From: Bacteroidales bacterium
GTDB lineage: Bacteria; Bacteroidota; Bacteroidia; Bacteroidales; JAADGE01
DNA length: 5,930 nt
Direction: 5' to 3'
NCBI GenBank assembly: GCA_029932445.1
Contig: JAOZQB010000181.1
Location: 1 to 5,930, forward strand
Shown: in pieces, positions 1-5,095 of the stretch
Numbering within the stretch: the first letter of the stretch is position 1
How the letters are laid out: the number at the start of each line of letters is the position of its first letter
Translations under genes and position numbers: made by a program
The notes under the pieces: generated by a model
Seen by the model: the letters and a program-made list of their open reading frames with translations, nothing else
Told to the model about the DNA's origin: nothing
Databases searched by the model: none

Positions 1-51
1 TTAAACCTTACGGCTTAAATACAGTCAAATAAAAATCAACTTATAAAAAAT

Positions 52-1368
52 ATGAAACGTTTAATTTTAATTATTCTCGGATTTTTTTCGATTTTGCAAA
101 TCTTGCCTGCACAAACAGAACTGCATTTCCGTAATTTAGATTCACTTTTAAGTTATGCCGAAAAAAACAGTGTTTCCGTTAAAAATGCGAATCAACAAAC
201 ACTCACGGCAAAATGGCAAAAAATAGCGGCACAAACCGGACTTATAAATTTCAGAATGCAAACAAATTTCAGTATGACCGATAATTTGGAATTACCGGTT
301 ACCTATTTGCCGGGTGAGGCATTCGGCGGAGTTCCCGGAACATTTAAGGAAGTTACCACCGGACAGCAATACATAACAAATCTTAACATTATACCGCAAA
401 TCGACCTTATTAATCCGACAAGCTGGGCAAAATTAAAAAGTGCACAAACCGGCTCGAAACTTACCGAAGTCAGCAATTTATTAGCCGAAAAAACACTCTT
501 CGAATCAATTTCTGCGGCATATTACAACATTCTTTCTTTACAGAAACAAGTTGAGATTACCGAAAAAACCCTGCAATCGGCAGATTCTCTGCTGAAAAAC
601 GTTCAAAATAAATACGACAAAGGCATTGTACGTTTACAGGATTTAAACGATACAAAAATCAATAAATTAACAACCGCTGATAAATTGCAACAACTTCAAA
701 AACTATTGAAACAACAATATTACGGGTTGAAAATACTGTGTGACATTCCCGAAACAACAAAAATTAATATTGACCAAACTTCAAATTTCGATATTGAGTT
801 TATGCCGGATTTAGAAACAAATAATCAGCTGAAATACAGACAGTCTATTTTAGAAGTTGAAAAGGCGGAATCAGAAATAAAACAAACTCAATACATGCAA
901 CTTCCCGTTGTTTCTTTGATGTTTTACGATGCTTGGCAACAAAACAGCAACAGTTCTTTTTTTGATAATAACGCAAATTGGATTAACCCCAAATACTTCG
1001 GTTTAAAAATCAGTTTACCGTTTCCGAGTATCAGTGCCTACACACAAACCAAAACGGCAAAAATAAATAAAACGATTTCTTTGCAAAATGCCGAGCACAC
1101 CAAATTGCAAAATGATTTGGAAAATAAACAGCTGAAAATTGATTACGAAAAAGCTTATGCACAAACGGAAACGGCAAAAAAGATTAAAGAATTGAAAGAA
1201 CAGAACTACACTTTGGCTTTAAACCAATTCAATGCCGATATTTTATCATCCGACAGATTACTTACGGCATTTAACGATATGCTTATAAGTAAGTTGAATT
1301 ACAGCAATGCACTTGCCGCTTTTCTGCATGCGGAATCCGTTATAAACATTAATAATCGAATAAAATAA
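52..1368 (+). CDS. TolC-like outer membrane efflux channel protein
   Basis: The 438-residue product fits the TolC/OEP family, whose trimers form a channel through the outer membrane and a helical tunnel into the periplasm, the exit duct of tripartite pumps. The N-terminus (1-20) is a cleavable signal peptide: Lys2-Arg3, a hydrophobic core and likely cleavage after LPA (Ala20). There is no lipobox cysteine, so it is not lipid-anchored like OprM. Two OEP repeats follow, at about 27-230 and 255-435. Each has long Gln/Lys/Glu-rich helices typical of the coiled tunnel, with beta-strand stretches near 68-118 and 284-325. The segment KGIVRLQDLND (190-200) and the LLTAFNDML stretch (403-411) match the usual helix-turn pattern before the third and last helices. 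Length is normal for the family. The start is the ATG that gives the intact signal peptide; no Shine-Dalgarno precedes it, as is common in Bacteroidota. It is first of four co-directional genes and should serve the downstream ABC motor. The family call is firm; the substrate is unknown. Confidence 0.93.
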   Translation: MKRLILIILGFFSILQILPAQTELHFRNLDSLLSYAEKNSVSVKNANQQTLTAKWQKIAAQTGLINFRMQTNFSMTDNLELPVTYLPGEAFGGVPGTFKEVTTGQQYITNLNIIPQIDLINPTSWAKLKSAQTGSKLTEVSNLLAEKTLFESISAAYYNILSLQKQVEITEKTLQSADSLLKNVQNKYDKGIVRLQDLNDTKINKLTTADKLQQLQKLLKQQYYGLKILCDIPETTKINIDQTSNFDIEFMPDLETNNQLKYRQSILEVEKAESEIKQTQYMQLPVVSLMFYDAWQQNSNSSFFDNNANWINPKYFGLKISLPFPSISAYTQTKTAKINKTISLQNAEHTKLQNDLENKQLKIDYEKAYAQTETAKKIKELKEQNYTLALNQFNADILSSDRLLTAFNDMLISKLNYSNALAAFLHAESVININNRIK

Positions 1369-1373
1369 AAAAA

Positions 1374-1396
1374 TTTCGGAAAAGAAAAACCGGAAA
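1374..1396 (+). other. Possible weak hairpin between channel and adaptor genes
   Basis: In the 56-base gap after the channel gene, TTTCGG (1374-1379) can pair with CCGGAAA (1390-1396) around an A-rich 10-base loop, with one bulged base. It is short and no strong T-run follows it, so at most it might adjust read-through or protect the mRNA end. It could well be chance in this A-rich gap. Confidence 0.18.
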
Positions 1397-1424
1397 ATCT
1401 TTTGAATTAAAAAAAACAAGCAAA

Positions 1425-2525
1425 ATGAAGATAAGAACAGTAATAGTATTTTTGACAGTAAGTTTAATCGTATTTAATTCTTGCAATAAAAATAAATCGG
1501 AAACCTCTCCGATACGAAAAGACATAACCGAAACCGTTTTTGCTTCGGGAATTTTGGTTCCGGAAGATCAATACAATCTTACGGCTTTAACAGACGGATA
1601 TATTACGAAATTGACCTTTGAAGAAGGAGATTTAGTAAATACGGGTGAATTATTGGCTGTAGTCGACAACAAGCAAAGTCTGATAAATGCTCAAAGCGCC
1701 GAATCTTTGTTTAAAATAGCTCTGGAAAATGCAAAACCGGATGCTCCGGCATTAAAACAGGCAAAAATAAATATGGAATTAGCCGAACAAAAACTCAATC
1801 AAGACAAGAAACAATGCGAACGCTATAAAAAATTATATGAACTTAACAGTGTTTCAAAATTAGAATACGAAAATGTTTTGCTGGCTTACGAAAGTTCTGA
1901 AAGTAATTATTTATCGGCAAAAGAAAATTACCGATTTCAAAAACAACAGGCTGATCAGCAGTTAATTATACAACAATCGCAAAAAAATGTTAATGCCGTT
2001 GCCGGAGAATATAATAAAATAAAAGCCGTTATCGGCGGGAAAGTTTATAAAAAGAATAAAGAGGTCGGAGATTATGTAAGAAGAGGCGATGTAATTGCCG
2101 TTATCGGAAATCCGAATGATTTATATGCTTTGTTAAATGTTGACGAAAGTAATATTTCAAAAATAAAATTAAAGCAAGATGTTATTATTGAGTTAAATAC
2201 ACAAAAAGGAAAATCATATAAAGGTAAAATTACGGAAATCTATCCGGCTTTTGACGAAAGATCACAGTCGTTTTATTGCAAAGCGGAAATTATGGATTCC
2301 TTAAATTTTAAAATTTCCGGAACTCAGTTGCAAAGCAATATTATTATTGAAAATAAAAAAGATGTCTTGGTTATTCCGCGAGATTATCTCGGATACGGAA
2401 ATAAAGTAATGTTGAAAGATTCCGGCGAAAAGATTATAAAACCCGGTTTTATTTCGAACGATTGGGTAGAAATTCTCAATGGTTTAGATGAAAAATCAAT
2501 TCTTTTACCCGTAAATTCAAAATAA
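1425..2525 (+). CDS. Lipid-anchored periplasmic adaptor (HlyD/MacA type)
   Basis: This 366-residue membrane-fusion protein should bridge the inner-membrane ABC permease and the TolC-like channel. The N-terminus has a lipoprotein signal peptide ending in VFNSC, with Cys20 as the lipidated residue. MacA of E. coli instead uses a transmembrane anchor. The first half of the lipoyl-like barrel-sandwich lies at about 45-82 (DGYITKLTFEEGDLVNTGE). It is followed by a helical hairpin at about 85-195, rich in Gln, Lys and Glu and containing the ERYKKLYELNSVSKLEYEN stretch usual for adaptors. The second lipoyl half is at about 200-230 (GGKVYKKNKEVGDYVRRGD). A beta-barrel domain (about 232-312) and a membrane-proximal domain (312-366) complete the usual order. 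After Cys20 the residues are Asn-Lys-Asn-Lys rather than acidic, so the surface-export signal described for some Bacteroidota lipoproteins is absent, fitting periplasmic placement. Its stop is one base before the permease start, implying co-translation. The family is certain; the substrate is not. Confidence 0.93.
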   Translation: MKIRTVIVFLTVSLIVFNSCNKNKSETSPIRKDITETVFASGILVPEDQYNLTALTDGYITKLTFEEGDLVNTGELLAVVDNKQSLINAQSAESLFKIALENAKPDAPALKQAKINMELAEQKLNQDKKQCERYKKLYELNSVSKLEYENVLLAYESSESNYLSAKENYRFQKQQADQQLIIQQSQKNVNAVAGEYNKIKAVIGGKVYKKNKEVGDYVRRGDVIAVIGNPNDLYALLNVDESNISKIKLKQDVIIELNTQKGKSYKGKITEIYPAFDERSQSFYCKAEIMDSLNFKISGTQLQSNIIIENKKDVLVIPRDYLGYGNKVMLKDSGEKIIKPGFISNDWVEILNGLDEKSILLPVNSK

Positions 2526-2526
2526 A

Positions 2527-3762
2527 ATGAAATTTAAAGTTAATACGGATATTGCTTTAACTCACTTGCTTACTCGCAAAAGGCAAACATTAATTGCGTC
2601 TTTGGGTGTAACGGTCGGTATCGGAATTTTTATTTTTATGATATCCTTGGTTGTGGGTTTTAATAAGGATTCCGATGAAAGCATTTTTAAATCGGTGCCG
2701 CATCTCAGAATTTATCACGAAGATGAAGTTTGTAAACCCTTGATTTCCGAAAAAATTTCCGGCTATATGCCGGTTATCGTAAATCCAAAAATTTCAAATC
2801 TTTCAAATAATTTGATAAATCCGGATAAATTAATCTCGGATTTGAAACATCAGCCTGATGTCGTAAACGTTACACAACAAGTTTCCGTTAATATTTTTTA
2901 TAACAACGGAAAATCGCAAATAAACGGTATTACTTCCGGAGTTAACATTGTTGAAGCCAATGCCATGTTTGATATCGAATCCGTGATGTTAGCAGGCGAT
3001 ATTCGAGATTTGCTTACAACACCGAACGGTATTATCATAGGTGTCGGGATTGCTGATAAACTGAATATCCAAATTAATGATTATATGAGTGTTATATCTT
3101 CAATAGGTGTGGGAAAAGTGTTAAAAGTAGTAGGCATATTTAAAACGAGCAATTCATCGGTTGATGATACAAAATCGTATATAAATTTGGCTGTTGCACA
3201 GCAATTGTTGAAGCAAAGTTCCAGTTATGTTACCGATATTTACGTAAATATTATCGATCCGAACAAAGCTCCGAATTATTCGGCAAAATTTTCCGCATTA
3301 ACCGGTTATAAAGCTGAAGATTGGCAGGCGGCAAACGAATCTACAATGGCAAAAAAACAAACCCGTAAAGTGATGTTCGGTTCTATATCTTTTGCTATTT
3401 TGCTGGTTGCGGCTTTCGGTATTTACAACATCATTAATATGACGATTAAAGAAAAAATGAACGACATTGCCATATTGAAGGCAACCGGATTTTCAGGGAA
3501 AGATGTTATGAATATTTTTATAAAAGAAACATTGATAATGGGTGTTATCGGAACTGTTTTAGGTTTACTCGTTGCAACCGTTTTAATTCATTTTCTCAGC
3601 AAAGTCTATATCGGCGGTGATGTCGGCTTTTTCCCGATTGATTATGAAAAAAACGTTTATGTTGCGGGAGCAATAATAGGTATGGTTATTACCATAGCAG
3701 CGGGTTATATCCCTGCAAAAAATGCCGCAAAAGTTGACCCGATAGAAATATTTAAGAAATAA
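2527..3762 (+). CDS. MacB/LolC-type ABC transporter permease (FtsX-like)
   Basis: The 411-residue inner-membrane subunit has the type VII ABC layout. The first membrane helix is at about 21-44. A large periplasmic domain (MacB_PCD type) spans about 45-280. Three C-terminal helices lie at about 283-306, 334-358 and 377-397 (FtsX domain). Between the second and third helices, KEKMNDIAILKATGFSGKDV (308-327) is the hallmark cytoplasmic coupling segment that contacts the ATPase. The C-terminus AAKVDPIEIFK keeps the family's Pro-x-Glu ending. No ATPase domain is fused, unlike E. coli MacB; the motor is the next gene. Such transporters do not carry substrate through the membrane. They use ATP to move the periplasmic domain and push substrate into the adaptor and channel. 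The product may therefore export a periplasmic or membrane-embedded molecule such as a peptide, lipid or macrolide-like compound. Only one permease gene is present, so a homodimer is expected, not a LolC-LolE heterodimer. The start follows the adaptor stop by one base, with no Shine-Dalgarno motif. Confidence 0.92.
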   Translation: MKFKVNTDIALTHLLTRKRQTLIASLGVTVGIGIFIFMISLVVGFNKDSDESIFKSVPHLRIYHEDEVCKPLISEKISGYMPVIVNPKISNLSNNLINPDKLISDLKHQPDVVNVTQQVSVNIFYNNGKSQINGITSGVNIVEANAMFDIESVMLAGDIRDLLTTPNGIIIGVGIADKLNIQINDYMSVISSIGVGKVLKVVGIFKTSNSSVDDTKSYINLAVAQQLLKQSSSYVTDIYVNIIDPNKAPNYSAKFSALTGYKAEDWQAANESTMAKKQTRKVMFGSISFAILLVAAFGIYNIINMTIKEKMNDIAILKATGFSGKDVMNIFIKETLIMGVIGTVLGLLVATVLIHFLSKVYIGGDVGFFPIDYEKNVYVAGAIIGMVITIAAGYIPAKNAAKVDPIEIFKK

Positions 3763-3765
3763 CTG

Positions 3766-4461
3766 ATGGAAACAGACAAAAAAATAATTCTCAGAGCTGA
3801 GAATCTTATAAAATATTATTACGAACCCGTAAAATTTCAGGCTTTAAAGTCCATATCTTTTAAGGTTTATGAAGGCGAATTTCTTTCGGTAGTCGGAAAA
3901 TCGGGTTGCGGGAAAACAACCATGATGTATATTCTTTCGACAATGGATACCGATTACGAAGGCGAATTGTTTATTTCCGATGAAAAAGTTACCGGCAAGA
4001 AATCTGATTATCTTGCGGATATTCGAAACAAACATATCGGATTTGTATTTCAGTTTCATTATTTGCTTCCGGAATTTTCATGCTTAAAAAATGTCATGAT
4101 TCCGGCACTGAAACTTAATAAATATTCTTACGAAGAAACGGAGCAACGTGCTTACGAAAAATTAGATCTTCTCGGAATAAAAGATCAGGCACTTAAGCAA
4201 GCATCAAAAATATCCGGCGGACAACAACAACGGGTTGCTATTGCCAGAGCTTTGATAAATGATCCGAAAATTATTATGTGTGATGAACCGACGGGTAACC
4301 TTGACAGCAAAAACACCGATATTGTCGTGGATATTTTCAGTCAATTGGCAAAAGACTACGGGCAAACCATTATTGCCGTAACACACGATAAAGATTTTGC
4401 CGTCCGTTCAAGCCGTACGATGGAAATGAAAGACGGTGAAATTTTAAGCCACGGATGGTAA
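3766..4461 (+). CDS. ABC transporter ATP-binding protein (LolD/MacB family)
   Basis: The 231-residue ATPase powers the upstream permease. All catalytic motifs are visible: Walker A GKSGCGKT (44-51), the Q-loop glutamine in FVFQF (Gln96), signature ISGGQQQR (149-156), Walker B IIMCDEP with Asp173 and Glu174, D-loop GNLDS (177-181) and the switch histidine in VTHD (His206). It should therefore be active. Walker A has Cys48 and Thr51 where SGSGKS is more common, a tolerated variant; the signature begins with Ile instead of Leu. The stretch after the Q-loop, FQFHYLLPEFSCLKNVMIP (95-113), closely resembles LolD (remembered as QFHHLLP followed by F-T-A-L-E-N-V) more than MacB. It starts three bases after the permease stop and is the last gene of the operon. 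The ATG at 3766 leaves a short tail before the first beta strand, normal for the family. The assignment to one subfamily (LolD, MacB, YknY) rests on memory of the sequences and is not settled. Confidence 0.94.
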   Translation: METDKKIILRAENLIKYYYEPVKFQALKSISFKVYEGEFLSVVGKSGCGKTTMMYILSTMDTDYEGELFISDEKVTGKKSDYLADIRNKHIGFVFQFHYLLPEFSCLKNVMIPALKLNKYSYEETEQRAYEKLDLLGIKDQALKQASKISGGQQQRVAIARALINDPKIIMCDEPTGNLDSKNTDIVVDIFSQLAKDYGQTIIAVTHDKDFAVRSSRTMEMKDGEILSHGW

Positions 4462-4544
4462 ATTGAGCAAAGAATAAGTTTCGATACAATAAAAAGAAAA
4501 AGTTACAGATTTTTTTATTGATATAAAACAGTTTTTCAGATGTT

Positions 4545-4580
4545 ATATATCCGGTCGGCTTTACGGGTATATTTTAATCT
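4545..4580 (+). terminator. Candidate Rho-independent terminator after the ABC operon
   Basis: ATATATCCG (4545-4553) pairs with CGGGTATAT (4564-4572) as a 9-bp stem with one G-U pair around a 10-base loop. A T-rich tract (TTTAATCTTCTTT) follows directly. It lies 83 bases after the ATPase stop codon. The stem is weak, and its G-C pairs sit near the loop instead of the base, so strength is uncertain. An even more AT-rich stem at 4487-4520 is a poorer alternative. Confidence 0.35.
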
Positions 4581-4638
4581 TCTTTATAATTTTGCTGCAT
4601 AATAAATTTCTCGACTTGAAACTTACAGTCGGAATCAA

Positions 4639-4692
4639 AATCATTGCCGAAAATTTTTAAGTTTTAAGAGTTCTTAAAAATCGGCAATGATT
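4639..4692. repeat. Long inverted repeat / hairpin, function unknown
   Basis: AATCATTGCCGA (4639-4650) is the exact reverse complement of TCGGCAATGATT (4681-4692). Inside it, TTTTTAAG (4654-4661) is the exact reverse complement of CTTAAAAA (4673-4680). The result is a 20-bp stem with a 3-base bulge (AAA, 4651-4653) and an 11-base loop. Outside it, CAA (4636-4638) can pair with TTG (4695-4697) across a 2-base bulge. It lies between convergent genes, which suits a two-way terminator, but no clean T-run follows it on either strand. A small mobile-element remnant, a dispersed intergenic repeat or a small structured RNA are alternatives. Confidence 0.75.
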
Positions 4693-4754
4693 CTTTGTTT
4701 AAAGAAGCTGATAATGTCACGACTTTTATTATTTTGTTTCTTAACGGTATTTCG

Positions 4755-4781
4755 AAAAAATAAATTTGCTCTTCAAATTAT
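4755..4781 (-). terminator. Candidate terminator of the small lipoprotein gene
   Basis: Read on the minus strand, AATTTG and CAAATT (plus-strand 4763-4768 and 4774-4779) form a 6-bp stem around a 5-base loop. The stem can be extended to about 8 bp with a bulged T. TATTTTTT follows (plus-strand A-run 4755-4760). It begins within about 10 bases of the lipoprotein stop codon, the position expected for an intrinsic terminator. The stem has only one G-C pair, so termination would be weak. Confidence 0.35.
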
Positions 4782-4789
4782 CTCGACAT

Positions 4790-4948
4790 TTAAACGGGAG
4801 TCGATCGGATGTGTTGATAATCAACAGTGTTCATCTGTCCCCATGTCGGACACGGAACAACCCCGCGTTTTTTTGTATAACAACTGCTGAGTAAAAACAG
4901 ACAAGCAAAAAATAAGCTGATAACGATTAAATATTTTTTTGTTTTCAT
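4790..4948 (-). CDS. Small lipoprotein, 52 residues, unknown function
   Basis: A short minus-strand gene with ATG at 4948-4946 and TAA at 4792-4790. Residues 1-22 form a classical lipoprotein signal peptide: a basic start (MKTKK), a hydrophobic core (YLIVISLFFACLFLL) and the lipobox LSSC with Cys23 as the lipidation site. The mature peptide would have only 30 residues. It begins CYTKKRGVVPCPTWG and ends with QHIRSTPV, with a second cysteine inside a Pro-Cys-Pro motif (Cys33). No catalytic domain can fit; a small envelope-anchored peptide is the safe description. I do not recognise the family with certainty, though Bacteroidota genomes carry many short lipoproteins with basic and CP-containing mature parts. 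Support for a real gene comes from the complete signal peptide with lipobox, a good Bacteroidota-type promoter 28 bases before the start, and a hairpin with a T-run just after the stop. It is divergent from sufB and convergent with the ABC operon. No Shine-Dalgarno is visible. Confidence 0.72.
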   Translation of the reverse strand: MKTKKYLIVISLFFACLFLLSSCYTKKRGVVPCPTWGQMNTVDYQHIRSTPV

Positions 4949-4975
4949 AGGTATAAAATGTATTTATTCTAAAAA

Positions 4976-5004
4976 CAAAATTAATTATTCTTTTTAAAAA
5001 ACAA
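4976..5004 (-). promoter_or_regulatory. Bacteroidota-type promoter of the small lipoprotein gene
   Basis: On the minus strand, TTG (5004-5002) is followed after 18 bases by TAATTTTG (4983-4976). This matches the Bacteroidota sigma-ABfr pattern TTTG/TTG then TAnnTTTG. Transcription would start near 4970, leaving a leader of about 20 bases before the ATG at 4948. Confidence 0.6.
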
Positions 5005-5028
5005 TAAAAATATCTTTTAATGATTATT

Positions 5029-5059
5029 TTTGCACGAAATGAAGACTTATTTATATTTG
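5029..5059 (+). promoter_or_regulatory. Bacteroidota-type promoter of the suf operon
   Basis: TTTG (5029-5032), a 19-base spacer and TATATTTG (5052-5059) are an exact match to the Bacteroidota consensus TTTG-N19-TAnnTTTG. The expected transcription start is about 5064-5067, giving a leader of about 30 bases to the sufB start. The upstream TTTG is itself part of a TAnnTTTG-like octamer (5025-5032), but that copy has no partner TTTG at the right distance, so the downstream reading is preferred. Confidence 0.72.
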
Positions 5060-5063
5060 CAAC

Positions 5064-5086
5064 TTATTTAGAGTAATTCTAAATAA
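5064..5086. promoter_or_regulatory. Candidate repressor operator at the suf transcription start
   Basis: A 23-base palindrome centred on 5075: TTATTTAGA (5064-5072) and its exact reverse complement TCTAAATAA (5078-5086) flank GTAAT. The central five bases break symmetry at only one pair. It starts five bases after the -7 element, so a bound dimer would cover the transcription start and block initiation. The size and symmetry suit a Fur-family, DtxR-family or Rrf2/IscR-like iron or Fe-S regulator, which would fit suf genes, but no regulator is encoded here. It could also fold as a short 5'-leader hairpin in the mRNA. Confidence 0.6.
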
Positions 5087-5095
5087 CGATTAAAA

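Larger units (their letters stand above)
4462..4789. other. Gene-free stretch between convergent genes
   Basis: These 328 bases lie between the end of the ABC operon and the end of the minus-strand small lipoprotein gene. I see no credible coding sequence on either strand. A 67-codon plus-strand reading frame beginning at 4687 runs antisense over the lipoprotein gene and does not resemble a protein family. The stretch holds a candidate plus-strand terminator (4545-4580), a long inverted repeat (4639-4692), a candidate minus-strand terminator (4755-4781), and a very AT-rich 9-base stem (CAATAAAAA at 4487-4495 with TTTTTATTG at 4512-4520). No tRNA or rRNA is evident. Confidence 0.6.

Noticed and set aside
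1..51. Possible tail of an upstream gene or a promoter before the channel gene
   Set aside because: One frame ends at a stop at 30-32 (…KPYGLNTVK) and another at 16-18, but these are too few residues to support a gene. No TAnnTTTG element is present in these 51 bases.
3844..4386. Two minus-strand reading frames (3844-4059 and 4204-4386)
   Set aside because: Both lie wholly inside the ATPase gene, whose motifs are intact; the antisense products have no recognisable domains.
4487..4520. 9-bp stem CAATAAAAA/TTTTTATTG as terminator of the ABC operon
   Set aside because: It contains a single G-C pair and a 16-base loop, so it is likely to arise by chance here; the stem at 4545-4572 with a following T-rich tract is a better candidate.
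4812..4826. 15-base palindrome TGTTGAT-A-ATCAACA
   Set aside because: It falls inside the coding part of the small lipoprotein (residues around TVDYQH) and has no promoter near it; probably a by-product of codons, so not listed as an operator.
4687..4890. Plus-strand 67-codon reading frame starting at ATG 4687
   Set aside because: It begins in the arm of the long inverted repeat, lies antisense to the better-supported small lipoprotein gene, has no family resemblance and no Bacteroidota promoter before it.
5025..5032. TATTTTTG octamer as a second -7 element for sufB
   Set aside because: No TTTG/TTG lies 17-20 bases upstream, and its last four bases serve better as the -33 element of the promoter with TATATTTG at 5052-5059.
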